The notes beneath the pieces are model-generated. The model made no database searches, was not told the origin of the DNA, and saw nothing but the letters and a program-made list of their open reading frames with translations. From NCBI GenBank assembly GCA_030054275.1, contig JASGCF010000095.1:1-10074 (forward strand): a DNA stretch of 10,074 nucleotides. The letters are read 5' to 3'. Within the stretch, counting starts at the first letter, position 1; the number at the start of each line of letters is the position of its first letter. The position numbers and the translations under genes were made by a program. This DNA is from Limnohabitans sp. GTDB lineage: Bacteria; Planctomycetota; Phycisphaerae; Phycisphaerales; SM1A02. This document shows positions 1-8,067 of this stretch, in pieces.

Positions 1-122
1 GACACGGTCACACGCGCGCGCGGCACCTTGGCGCGACGCGCAACACCCCGCCCGTCGGTAAAGAAGCCGGAAGACTCCGCGACACCATCAACGAACTGAA
101 TCGACTTTGGAACGCACGCCAT
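1..122 (-). CDS. Possible start of an unidentified gene, cut by the left window edge
   Basis: An ATG at 122-120 opens a frame that stays open to position 1 and gives 40 residues beginning MACVPKSIQFVDG. It overlaps the last 35 bases of the 677-residue gene in a different frame. Two of the three minus-strand frames stay open here, but this is the only one with both a start codon and no stop. There is no clear Shine-Dalgarno sequence upstream, and the visible part ends in an arginine-rich, valine-rich stretch (residues 25-40). I do not recognise a family. Short overlaps between consecutive genes fit the packing of this window, which favours a real gene, but 122 bases is too little to be sure. 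It could equally be chance. Confidence 0.35.
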   Translation of the reverse strand, partial: MACVPKSIQFVDGVAESSGFFTDGRGVARRAKVPRARVTV

Positions 123-2121
123 CGCTTGCTGCTTCAAGGCGTGCCTTGTCGCAAATTTGACGCCAGCCTTCGTTCCCAAGAAGGCGAACTGCAGCAGGTT
201 TGAGCATCACCAAGTCGATCGTGGGATCAGGCCCGCGCAACGCACGCCCAAGCAATGCTGCAACGCGCGGATCGACAAGCGTTGCCAGTCGCGGCACGGC
301 CAATTGCCACAGCATTTCGCGGGCCATGCCATCACGCTTTCGCGAAGTGGCGAACGCCGCTGCGTACCCATCAAAGTCGCGCTCGCGAAACAACGCACCC
401 AACGCAAACTGTGATGCGTCATCGACTGCTTCGGTCGTCCGCGCAAGTTGCCACACCTGACGGACGCGTTCGTCATCGCCGCAGAGTTCAAGCAAGCGAA
501 TCGCTTCGACAAGCGCCGCGGAGTCTTTGGTATCACGAAACCGTGTCAGCGCAGCACTCGCGAGATCACGAAGACCGGTTGCCCCGTCTGCTTCCGGCTC
601 AACACGCCGCACCCCGATTTGTGACGGAGGCGCGATCAATGCCAATGGATCACCGTACGACATGGTGCGCCATGGACGAGCAAGCGGACCTTCAAAGAGC
701 CGCGGGCTCGCTGCGAAGGGAATGAGCGCCTGTGCTCGATTGGCAACAAGTTCTGGCTGTGCGAATCCAACAAGGAGCGGCTCATAGACAGACCCGAAGA
801 ACGCGTACGCGCCGTGTTCCAAATAGGTGCCACCGATGCACTCGGGATTCGTTGGGTTTTCAAGCGAAAAACTATGCAGGAAGTGCACCATCGCTGGGCG
901 ATCGAAGATCGGAACATCGCGCGCCGTGGCGGTACCCCCTGCCGCCAAACCGAACTGGGAGAAAATGCCGTGCGAGTTTACGAACAAAAGATCGCAACCA
1001 AATCCGCCCATCAGAATGCGCCGCCAACCATCAAGCGTGCACTGATCGCGTCCCCAAGATTGCACCACGAATCCTTGCTTCTCGAAGATTGGTTGCGCGA
1101 GAGCGGTGTCGTACAAATCCCACGGTTTGCCAGCGTCGTAGGTGTGAAAGAGCCACGCGCTGCGCCGAGGCGCAAAGAGGCTCGACATCGCTGCGTACGC
1201 GCTTCGCGCCTCCGATCCAGAGATCACAGAACCGACAGCCCACCAAATGCCGTCTGCATGTCGCCCAAGCACATTGGTGGTTGCAAGCGGTTGACCTGGC
1301 GCCGTGGGGAACGCGCCACTATTGATTTCAACCGCGAGACCTGGGGCCAATTCGGGCACGCATTTCCATGCGATATCTCGACAAATCACGAACGCATCGA
1401 TCGCATCACCAAGGCCTTTCCACGGAAGGCCTGTGCGATCTGCTGCTACTTCGAGTTGCTGTGACAGTCGCGCAAATCGCCGCGCGTCAAGGCTCTCATT
1501 TGGCTTGCCAAAGTCCTCGCTGGTGAAATGAATCGTCGCACCACGCCCAGCAGAGAGCGCAAGCGCGGCTGTCCAAGCAGGATCCATGGCGTCTGTAAGA
1601 ACGATCATGGGCGGTGCAAAGTCGCGCGCGGCGCACGAGCCGATCACATCTTTCGATCCATCCATGATCGCATCGGCTGCCGCTGTGGCGATGAGTTTCT
1701 CACGCGCCTCGCGCTCCGCGGGCATTGAACCGAACGAGTCGCGCAACTCAACTTTCGCTGGTCGAAATCCGCGCGCAAACAGTGGCGCATACAGGTCGTC
1801 TGCGAACAAGACGGGCCAACGCCCCTTCTCGCTCCACTTGGCAATTTCATCGAGATAGGTGCGACCATCTGGTACGAGCACCAGTTTGTCCACGATGGGC
1901 CACGAGCGCTCAAGTGCCGCAGTGCGAATGCCAAGGACGACTGGCCACGGGGTTTCCTGCTGTTCGCCAGTTGGCGCGTTGTTCTGTGAAACAATCTGCG
2001 CATGCAGAGCGCCTGCACATGCTGCAACCACACCAAAGAGGCAGGGCATGAGAGCGCGTGAAACTGCCACAGAGCGCGCGTAAAACCTCGAAAAGTAAAT
2101 ACACGAGGAACTATGAGCCAT
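88..2121 (-). CDS. Exported protein with a gingipain-like (C25, clan CD) core, probably not catalytic
   Basis: This 677-residue protein starts with a likely Sec signal peptide: arginines at 12, 16 and 22, a hydrophobic stretch at about 24-38, and an AlHA-Q cleavage site near residue 41. Residues 60-300 look like alternating strands and helices (for example VDKLVLVPD at 77-85). The core at about 320-500 resembles peptidase C25: a strand then NSHG (382-385), where clan CD enzymes carry the catalytic His; a second strand at 411-416 ending in HSFS; then a GAYAFFGSV block (437-445) and a GDPL motif (490-493), like the GDPtL motif that closes C25 domains. The catalytic cysteine expected after the second strand is absent: HSFS stands there, and the nearest Cys is 428. 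Residues 515-677 are probably a helical tail. The start lies 12 bases after the glpD stop, without a Shine-Dalgarno sequence. ATG at 2049 is a possible later start, but it would remove the basic n-region. The fold call is inference; the substrate is unknown. Confidence 0.85.
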   Translation of the reverse strand: MAHSSSCIYFSRFYARSVAVSRALMPCLFGVVAACAGALHAQIVSQNNAPTGEQQETPWPVVLGIRTAALERSWPIVDKLVLVPDGRTYLDEIAKWSEKGRWPVLFADDLYAPLFARGFRPAKVELRDSFGSMPAEREAREKLIATAAADAIMDGSKDVIGSCAARDFAPPMIVLTDAMDPAWTAALALSAGRGATIHFTSEDFGKPNESLDARRFARLSQQLEVAADRTGLPWKGLGDAIDAFVICRDIAWKCVPELAPGLAVEINSGAFPTAPGQPLATTNVLGRHADGIWWAVGSVISGSEARSAYAAMSSLFAPRRSAWLFHTYDAGKPWDLYDTALAQPIFEKQGFVVQSWGRDQCTLDGWRRILMGGFGCDLLFVNSHGIFSQFGLAAGGTATARDVPIFDRPAMVHFLHSFSLENPTNPECIGGTYLEHGAYAFFGSVYEPLLVGFAQPELVANRAQALIPFAASPRLFEGPLARPWRTMSYGDPLALIAPPSQIGVRRVEPEADGATGLRDLASAALTRFRDTKDSAALVEAIRLLELCGDDERVRQVWQLARTTEAVDDASQFALGALFRERDFDGYAAAFATSRKRDGMAREMLWQLAVPRLATLVDPRVAALLGRALRGPDPTIDLVMLKPAAVRLLGNEGWRQICDKARLEAASDGVRSKVDSVR

Positions 2122-2133
2122 GCGCGAAGCGTA

Positions 2134-3711
2134 TCACGCAGGCAGATAGCCGCGCGCAACTTCACGGAAGTCGGCTGCGCTTTGGATGCACTGTGCACCC
2201 GACCAGCCAAGCTCTCGCCCCATCAACCGCGCTGTCTCGTCTGCAACTTCGATCGCAGCGCTTGCGTCGAGCAACAATGATCGCGTGCGTCGTGCGAGCA
2301 CATCTTCCACGCTGCGCGCCATTTCACTTCGCGCGGCGAAGATCACTTCCGACTGTGTGACCGGAAGAGATGGATGCATCGGCGCCGCATGAAATCGATC
2401 TGCTCGCTCGATTTTCTCGAGTTCCGTGCGATCGGCACCGTACATGCGGCGCGGATCCGGAAGCCCCGCTTCGAGCCCCGCGTCGGTGTCGTAACCGTGA
2501 AGGCGCAGCGTCTCCGTCGCACATCCACGGACTTCAAGCCCCGCTGTTTCCGCAACGACCTCGACCGCTTCTTCTGCCATGCGTCGATACGTTGTCCACT
2601 TCCCGCCAGTGACCGTCACCAAACCCGACGGTGCAACTTCGATCGAATGTTCCCGCGAAACCTTCTTCGAAGTCGTTTCATCGGTTGGGCGCGCAAGCGG
2701 ACGAAGCCCTGCAAACACGCTCAAAATGTCCGCATGCGTCGGCTCGGCCGAGAGGTATCTCGCCGCATTTCGCAGAATGAAATCGATGTCTTCTTTCGTT
2801 GCGCGCGGCTCGAGTTCTGCGTCTTTCACCTCTGTGTCGGTCGTGCCAACAAGCGTTCGGCCGTGCCACGGGATCACAAACAAAACGCGACCATCATCGG
2901 TGTGGGGAACCATGATCGCGTGATCAGCCGGGAGGAAGCGACGCGGCAAGATGAGATGCGTGCCGCGCGACGGTTCAAGACTCGTCTTCGCCTGCGGGTC
3001 GTCCATTCGACGAACGCTGTCTGCAAACACGCCCGTCGCATTGACCACAATCGAGGCGCGAATGCGGAAACTCTCTTGCGATTCTTCGTCGCGAACCTCT
3101 GCCCCAACAACTTGGCCATCAACTTTGATCAACCCTGTGCACATCAGCCGATTGGCAATACTCGCACCACGATCCGCTGCCGTGCGCGCAAGCGCAAGCG
3201 CCATACGCGCATCGTCGAATTGCGCATCGTGATACTCGATACCGCCAAGCAAGCCATCCTCACGCACACCAGGAATGGCCCGAATCGTCTCTTCGCGCGA
3301 AAGCGACCGACTTTTTCCGAGATTCCGCTTTCCAGCCAGCGCGTCATACAACTTCAGGCCAGTGCCATAGAACGGCCCTTCCCACCAGTGGTACTTCGGA
3401 ACGATGAACGCTAAATCATGCACAAGATGCGGCGCGTTCTCACAGAGAATCGCTCGCTCCTCGAGTGCTTCAGTCACAAGCGAGAAGTGCATTTCGGCGA
3501 GATAGCGCACGCCACCATGCACAAGTTTCGTGCTGCGCGAACTCGTCGCCTTCGCGAAATCATGACCTTCGACGAGTGCTGTGCGATAGCCGCGCGAGGC
3601 CGCGTCAACGGCGATTCCAAGTCCCGTCGCGCCACCACCCACGACAAGAACTTCGAATTCAAGCGCTTTGAGAGATGCGATTTGTGCTGAGCGTTCAAAT
3701 GGCCGTTTCAT
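2134..3711 (-). CDS. glpD: FAD-dependent glycerol-3-phosphate dehydrogenase
   Basis: GlpD oxidises sn-glycerol 3-phosphate to dihydroxyacetone phosphate at the inner face of the cytoplasmic membrane and passes the electrons to quinone. The 525-residue protein has the usual family length. The FAD-binding GGGATG loop is at residues 25-30 and the family signature SSRSTKLVHGGVRYL at 57-71. Further conserved blocks are WHGRTLVGTTDTE at 282-294, FAGLRPL at 333-339, SREHSI at 352-357 and the second FAD-contact block VTGGKWTTYR at 367-376. The C-terminal helical DAO_C domain ends the protein, with EMARSVEDVLARRTR at 463-477. There is no signal peptide, as expected for a peripheral membrane enzyme. 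The ATG overlaps the glpK stop as ATGA and has a good Shine-Dalgarno sequence six bases upstream, so translation is likely coupled to glpK. No frameshift or missing key motif was seen. Confidence 0.97.
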   Translation of the reverse strand: MKRPFERSAQIASLKALEFEVLVVGGGATGLGIAVDAASRGYRTALVEGHDFAKATSSRSTKLVHGGVRYLAEMHFSLVTEALEERAILCENAPHLVHDLAFIVPKYHWWEGPFYGTGLKLYDALAGKRNLGKSRSLSREETIRAIPGVREDGLLGGIEYHDAQFDDARMALALARTAADRGASIANRLMCTGLIKVDGQVVGAEVRDEESQESFRIRASIVVNATGVFADSVRRMDDPQAKTSLEPSRGTHLILPRRFLPADHAIMVPHTDDGRVLFVIPWHGRTLVGTTDTEVKDAELEPRATKEDIDFILRNAARYLSAEPTHADILSVFAGLRPLARPTDETTSKKVSREHSIEVAPSGLVTVTGGKWTTYRRMAEEAVEVVAETAGLEVRGCATETLRLHGYDTDAGLEAGLPDPRRMYGADRTELEKIERADRFHAAPMHPSLPVTQSEVIFAARSEMARSVEDVLARRTRSLLLDASAAIEVADETARLMGRELGWSGAQCIQSAADFREVARGYLPA

Positions 3712-5231
3712 GCTGGACTCCCGAAGAACCGTACGGTATCGACTGCGCGAGACCAGCGTGCGCGAACGCGTGTACGCGTTTCGCTGTCCATCATCGGTTC
3801 AAACCGCCGATCCACTCTGCTCTCTGCGGAACTCGCGGTCGTCTCGCACTCGCGTGCGGAACTCGAAGACAGTCCGACCAAAGCGAGTTGTGCTGCACCG
3901 AGTGCTGTCGTTTCCAAGACCTTCGGGCGCTCGACAGGAATTCCCGCGAAATCCGCGCATGATTGCATCAAGACATCACTCGCAGCAGCCCCTCCATCGA
4001 CCCGGAGTGCATAGAGCGAGACGCCGCCCGCGCGAATCGCGTCGACAAGATCAACCACCTCGTGCGCAACACCTTCAAGTGTCGCTCGCGCAATGTGCGC
4101 GCGCGTCGAGCCGCGCGTCAAGCCCAAGACTGCACCGCGCGCGAGAGGATCCCAATGCGGCGCGCCAAGCCCAGCAAACGCGGGGACGACCATCACACCT
4201 GCTGTATCGGAAACACTCTCGGCAAGCGCGTTCACTTCCGGCGCGTGCGTGAAAAACTGCAAGCCATCGCGAAGCCATTGCACCGCGCTTCCGCCCACAA
4301 ACACACTTCCCTCGATGGCATAGGTTGTCGTTCCTCTCATGCGCCACGCAACTGTCGCGAGCAAACCCTTCGGTGGACTCGGCATCAGATCACCTGCATT
4401 TGCGAGTAAGAAGCAGCCTGTTCCGAAGGTGCACTTCGCATCGCCGAGTTTGCGCGCGCCTTGCCCGAAGAGTGCAGCCTGCTGGTCGCCCGCGACCCCA
4501 GTCACAGGAATCGCGATGCCGAGGATCGAGGGATTCGTCACACCAAGATTTCCGGCGCTATCAACGATCTTTGGCAACACACACGCAGGGACACGAAACA
4601 GCGCACAGAGTTCGGCATCCCACGCAACGCCATCCGATCCACCAAGTCGCGCGAGCATGGTGCGCGATGCGTTCGAGACATCGGTCGCATGCACAGCGCC
4701 CTTCGTGAGGTTCCAGAGGACCCACGAATCGATCGTGCCCGCCGCAAGTTCACCGCGATCCGCACGCTCACGCGCACCATCGATCTCATCAAGAATCCAT
4801 GCAAGTTTCGAGGCGCTGAAATACGGATCGAGCGTCAACCCTGTCGCAGCGCGAACCGCGGCTTCATGTCCGGCCGCACGCAATGCGTTCATCGTTTCCG
4901 CAGTGCGACGATCTTGCCAGACAATCGCACGGCAAATCGGTCGACTCGTCGCACGATCCCACACAACGATCGTCTCGCGCTGATTGGTGATCCCGATCGC
5001 ACTGATTGCGACTTCCCCAAGATTCGCCTGCCGAACGGCGTCTCTCATACAGTCAAGAAGCGCAGTCCAAATCTCATCTGCATCATGCTCCACGAGTCCT
5101 GGCGCGGGAAAGTGCTGCGTGAACTCGCGCTGCGCACTCGCAAGCGCGCGTTCCCCGCAGAAAATGATCGCGCGAACACTTGTCGTGCCGCAGTCGAGTG
5201 CGAGAATGACGGGCTCGGAAAGATCTTGCAT
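3708..5231 (-). CDS. glpK: Glycerol kinase
   Basis: GlpK transfers the gamma phosphate of ATP to glycerol to give sn-glycerol 3-phosphate, the substrate of GlpD encoded next. With the ATG at 5231 the protein has 507 residues, close to the 502 of E. coli GlpK. A TTG at 5309 would add 26 residues absent from the family, and only the ATG has a GGAG upstream. The FGGY kinase fold is clear: phosphate loop ALDCGTTSVRA at 11-21, NQRET at 83-87, AIVWQDRRT at 102-110, AGDQQAALFGQG at 247-258, EGSVFVGGSAVQWLRD at 307-322, and GLGAPHWDPLARG at 354-366. The glycerol-contacting residues Arg85, Glu86, Trp105, Tyr137 and the catalytic base Asp249 are all present. The loop before AGDQQ lacks the GGTR segment that binds fructose 1,6-bisphosphate in E. 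coli GlpK, so that inhibition is probably absent. A serine-rich stretch at 455-471 replaces the usual aromatic, acidic segment before the conserved DRRFEP. Confidence 0.97.
   Translation of the reverse strand: MQDLSEPVILALDCGTTSVRAIIFCGERALASAQREFTQHFPAPGLVEHDADEIWTALLDCMRDAVRQANLGEVAISAIGITNQRETIVVWDRATSRPICRAIVWQDRRTAETMNALRAAGHEAAVRAATGLTLDPYFSASKLAWILDEIDGARERADRGELAAGTIDSWVLWNLTKGAVHATDVSNASRTMLARLGGSDGVAWDAELCALFRVPACVLPKIVDSAGNLGVTNPSILGIAIPVTGVAGDQQAALFGQGARKLGDAKCTFGTGCFLLANAGDLMPSPPKGLLATVAWRMRGTTTYAIEGSVFVGGSAVQWLRDGLQFFTHAPEVNALAESVSDTAGVMVVPAFAGLGAPHWDPLARGAVLGLTRGSTRAHIARATLEGVAHEVVDLVDAIRAGGVSLYALRVDGGAAASDVLMQSCADFAGIPVERPKVLETTALGAAQLALVGLSSSSARECETTASSAESRVDRRFEPMMDSETRTRVRARWSRAVDTVRFFGSPA
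3718..3722 (-). promoter_or_regulatory. Ribosome binding site of glpD
   Basis: GGGAG lies six bases before the glpD ATG, inside the last codons of glpK. Together with the ATGA stop-start overlap it fixes the glpD start at 3711 and points to translational coupling with glpK. Confidence 0.75.
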
Positions 5232-5242
5232 CACGAGAGACG

Positions 5243-5246
5243 CTCC
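5243..5246 (-). promoter_or_regulatory. Ribosome binding site of glpK
   Basis: GGAG sits 11 bases before the ATG at 5231, a slightly long but usable spacing. It supports that start over the upstream TTG at 5309, which has no comparable site and lacks family support. Confidence 0.5.
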
Positions 5247-5301
5247 AAATCGGCGTTCCGAATCACATTCAAGATACTCAACAGTGCGTTGGAACCGCGA
5301 C

Positions 5302-5334
5302 AAACACAAATCGCGCAGCGCCTACCGCTTCGAT
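5302..5334 (-). terminator. Weak terminator-like hairpin after the 908-residue gene
   Basis: Just after the stop codon at 5341-5343 the minus strand reads ATCG-A-AGCG, a five-base loop, CGCT-GCG-CGAT, then a T-rich run broken by Gs (TTTGTGTTT). The stem is only eight pairs with a bulge, so efficiency would be low. It sits in the only sizeable gap of the window, 109 bases between this gene and glpK, where a break in transcription is most likely. I looked for -35 and -10 boxes for glpK in the same gap and found none that is convincing, and no clear operator palindrome. Confidence 0.3.
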
Positions 5335-5340
5335 CACGCG

Positions 5341-8067
5341 CTATGGATGAAACACATCTGCAAAGGGAGTTTGCCGTAATCGGCCAAGCGCATACTCGTA
5401 TCGCCGCGCGATCATTCGCTGCAAACGCTGCTTCTTGGGAGCGACCTCCACCGCCTCAAGAAGAAGTCGCATGTGATGCCCTTCGACAAAGCCAGCAATC
5501 GGTGGTCGAGACACTTCGATTCTGATCTCGCCAGTTCCCTCAAGAATTGTCCAGAAGTGCGTCCACGCAGTTTGAGTGTCATCCGCGCGCGATGATGTGG
5601 TTGTCGCGAGCGGAAGAAGTAACTCAAGGGCTTCATTGAGAACAATCTCTTCACATGCTTCGAGACGCGCAAGAACGCCCTGGGCGTTGAGTTCATTCGA
5701 TTGCGCCATCTTGCGCAAGATCGCAATCGATTCGAGCGTTTGAATCGTTGATCTCCTCGAGAGCCAAATCATGCGATCAATCCAAAACACTTGGAATCGC
5801 TGCACTGCGCGTCTCTGTTCCTTTTGTTCGGCTTCGATTTCTGCAAACAACGCGTTCGAAGCCTTGAGGAAGATCTCGACTATTTTTCGACGCGTTCGCT
5901 CTGTGCAGGCATTGATCTCATCATCCACCTCACCACCGCGCAACAATCGATCCATGAGACTCTCTTCCTCGCCGGTCGCTGCTACAGCATCGGCCCGAAG
6001 TTGCGCTTCTTTAGCAGCATCGCGCAATGACGCGGCGCGCGCCTCTTGGGCGAGATTCGCTGCGTCGCGCAACAACGCTTGGATTTCAGGCTGCGCATGT
6101 TGAAAAAGAGCACGCTGCGCATCACGATCAAGACCTGCGCGCGCTGCGCATGCAAGTATTGAGTCGGGAAACGCGCGACCAAACACTGGATCGCCCTCAA
6201 AGATGAAGTGCGTCAAACGCTCAAGCCCAAGCACAACGCGACCGATCCCCTGCGTTGGCATCTCACACGCTGCTTCTAGCATGGCGGCACGAGAAGCGTC
6301 GAATGCCTCCTCGCGCGTGACGACCTCTGGCATGTCGCGCGCCAGCGTTGGCGCGATCGCGAACCGCGGATAGGCCGGAATGTGTGCGCGACGCGTGAGT
6401 GTCTCTCGCGCCACCGAATCTGAGGCAAGAAACGCGTCAAGGAACGCCGCGACTTCTGTCGGCGACTTCGTGATCCCGTCAAGCGCAAGCGCAGCAGAGA
6501 CACGCCGAGCATCGTGTATCGTGAACGCTGCGGGGTTGTCCGAGGATTCTTCATCCGAATCACCGGATGAAGCATCGGAGGAAGTATCGTTCGTCTCGCT
6601 CGATGGATACAGCATCATCGGCGGACTCGTTTCCCATCGCCCATCCGTATCCGCTGCGTCTTCTGCGCTGATGCGGTATCCAGCGACTTCACGCTCGTCA
6701 GAGTGCTGCGCATTCTCTCGCGACCCGTGGTCAATACCACGAAGTGATTCAGGAAGTACTTGTGCTGCCTGCTCGAAACGAGCAATGAGTTCTTCCGTGC
6801 ACGGATGCTCGCCCCGCAGGAGCGCAGCGTTCGCGTGTTCGCCCAAGTCCGTGCTTTCGAAACTCGACGCAAATGCTCGATCCTCCGCAACAAAACGACG
6901 GAACTGCGTCACGCACCCAAGCACGAACTGATGGCGCTGTTCCCGGAGCGCTCGCATCTCGTCATCATGCAACGACACACCATCGCCACGCGAATCTCGC
7001 CGAAGCGCTCGCTCCGTGCGTTGCCATGGCTCAGCGATTGCTGAAGCAAATCCGCCATCACGACACGAATTCGAAATGAGTTCAACTCGCAATGCGTCGG
7101 CAGCATCGACGCTGATTGCTCGTTCGATGTGATCGGCGAAAGCAAGATTCGCTGCGAGATTTCCCCGAGCAAGTGCTGCGATCGCGCGGAGAGCGTCTTC
7201 AGTCGCGCGGATTGAAGCGTGTGGAGTTGCCGCATCGTCTACAGCAATAGCCTCGAACTCCGCGCCGGCGAACTTGAAACCGATTTCGCGAAGCGTGTGA
7301 TGTTCGCGCAAGATGCGAGGCCACTCTGCAGCCAACATCGCCGCGAGCATTTCGCGTTGCTCCGTCGGGATACGCTGGGTCACACGCGGATGCGCGAGAG
7401 CAACCGCGAGGTCCACACACGGCGCGGCGACCAACGGCAAACGGTCGATCAAGAATGATTCCCCATCTGCAAAGGCAACGCGCTGCGCGATTCGACCGCG
7501 AAAATTGGCGTGCGCCGTCGCGTTGCTCGCAGGATCAGGACGCACTGCACCAAGGCCACTTGGCGACACGCAGGCCTCGATGACGCGCGCGATGAATGCC
7601 TCATGAAGCGAATCCGCAACATCCCACGCTTCTTTCAAGGCACGCGCGTGCGCATCGCGAGTCGGCTCACGGGCTGTGTCCGAGCGCACCTCTTCATCCG
7701 TGAAGCTCAGCGCCGCAAGCCTCTCGATCCGAGGATGCACTTTGAGTTTCCACTGCGCGAAGAAATCCTCGTAGAAATTCTCGATCAACTTGAGGGCGCC
7801 GCCACCTGCATCGAGTGTGCGCGTTGCCTCATAAAGCACCTCTACCAAACTGATCGGATGTGGCGCGTGATCGAGAAGCGAGAATGAACGCTGCAACGGC
7901 GACACAACTCCGCGACGCACTGCGGGATCACATGCGATAGACGCACCGCGTACGGGAAGACCACCGCTTTCCGCTGCTGCGACGCTTGCGATGGACATCA
8001 CAGCCACAAGCGCGCATCGCACTCGATGCAACGATCGCACGCGCATCATCGCGCGATCAATCTTCAT
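5341..8067 (-). CDS. Large exported helical protein of unknown function with an acidic serine linker
   Basis: I do not recognise a named family. From the ATG at 8067 the protein has 908 residues. A Sec signal peptide is likely: basic residues at 2-16, a hydrophobic core at about 18-30, and an alanine-rich cleavage region near 30-33. The rest is predicted by eye to be almost all helix, rich in Ala, Arg and Glu, with no transmembrane segment after the signal. Residues 489-510 form a disordered linker: 9 Ser and 8 Asp or Glu in 22 positions. LTxxQ-like helix starts appear at IPTEQREML (233-241), SPTEVAAFL (535-543) and LDRDAQRAL (646-654), resembling segments in the neighbouring upstream gene. 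A basic helix lies at about 748-772. Ten cysteines follow the signal. The start overlaps the upstream gene's stop by 11 bases; GTG at 8073 and ATG at 8049 are alternatives. The cell envelope or periplasm is the likely location. Confidence 0.85.
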   Translation of the reverse strand: MKIDRAMMRVRSLHRVRCALVAVMSIASVAAAESGGLPVRGASIACDPAVRRGVVSPLQRSFSLLDHAPHPISLVEVLYEATRTLDAGGGALKLIENFYEDFFAQWKLKVHPRIERLAALSFTDEEVRSDTAREPTRDAHARALKEAWDVADSLHEAFIARVIEACVSPSGLGAVRPDPASNATAHANFRGRIAQRVAFADGESFLIDRLPLVAAPCVDLAVALAHPRVTQRIPTEQREMLAAMLAAEWPRILREHHTLREIGFKFAGAEFEAIAVDDAATPHASIRATEDALRAIAALARGNLAANLAFADHIERAISVDAADALRVELISNSCRDGGFASAIAEPWQRTERALRRDSRGDGVSLHDDEMRALREQRHQFVLGCVTQFRRFVAEDRAFASSFESTDLGEHANAALLRGEHPCTEELIARFEQAAQVLPESLRGIDHGSRENAQHSDEREVAGYRISAEDAADTDGRWETSPPMMLYPSSETNDTSSDASSGDSDEESSDNPAAFTIHDARRVSAALALDGITKSPTEVAAFLDAFLASDSVARETLTRRAHIPAYPRFAIAPTLARDMPEVVTREEAFDASRAAMLEAACEMPTQGIGRVVLGLERLTHFIFEGDPVFGRAFPDSILACAARAGLDRDAQRALFQHAQPEIQALLRDAANLAQEARAASLRDAAKEAQLRADAVAATGEEESLMDRLLRGGEVDDEINACTERTRRKIVEIFLKASNALFAEIEAEQKEQRRAVQRFQVFWIDRMIWLSRRSTIQTLESIAILRKMAQSNELNAQGVLARLEACEEIVLNEALELLLPLATTTSSRADDTQTAWTHFWTILEGTGEIRIEVSRPPIAGFVEGHHMRLLLEAVEVAPKKQRLQRMIARRYEYALGRLRQTPFADVFHP
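6549..6572. repeat. Perfect inverted repeat inside the acidic-linker coding region
   Basis: CTTCATCCG and CGGATGAAG form a perfect nine-base inverted repeat around the six-base loop AATCAC. It lies within the Ser/Asp linker codons of the 908-residue gene. Neither strand has a T-run next to it, so it does not look like an intrinsic terminator. It may simply follow from Ser and Asp codons facing each other, or it may form a hairpin in the mRNA. Confidence 0.6.

Noticed and set aside
12..45. Alternating GCGCGC tract and GCGCG-A-CGCGC near-palindrome as a terminator
   Set aside because: The loop would be too short and no T-run follows. Such GCGC strings are common throughout the window.
8..88. 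A 26-codon minus-strand frame whose ATG overlaps the stop of the 677-residue gene as TGATG
   Set aside because: It ends after 26 codons inside the window. The frame starting at 122 stays open and is the better candidate.
1412..1432. AGGCCTT and AAGGCCT inverted repeat with a seven-base loop
   Set aside because: It lies inside the 677-residue gene where Gly-Leu-Pro and Gly-Leu-Gly codons repeat GGCCTT. There is no T-run, and codon chance explains it.
2374..3414. Plus-strand open frame of 346 codons opposite glpD
   Set aside because: Its product is rich in Arg, Cys and His with no family resemblance, and the opposite strand encodes an unmistakable GlpD. It is a shadow of GC-rich coding sequence.
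5232..5309. N-terminal extension of GlpK from a TTG at 5309
   Set aside because: The added 26 residues do not fit the family, and the ATG at 5231 has a GGAG upstream and gives the normal length.
4461..5525. Plus-strand open frame of 354 codons opposite glpK
   Set aside because: It lies against glpK with all active-site residues intact and crosses into the next gene. Its product is an Arg-rich string without domains.
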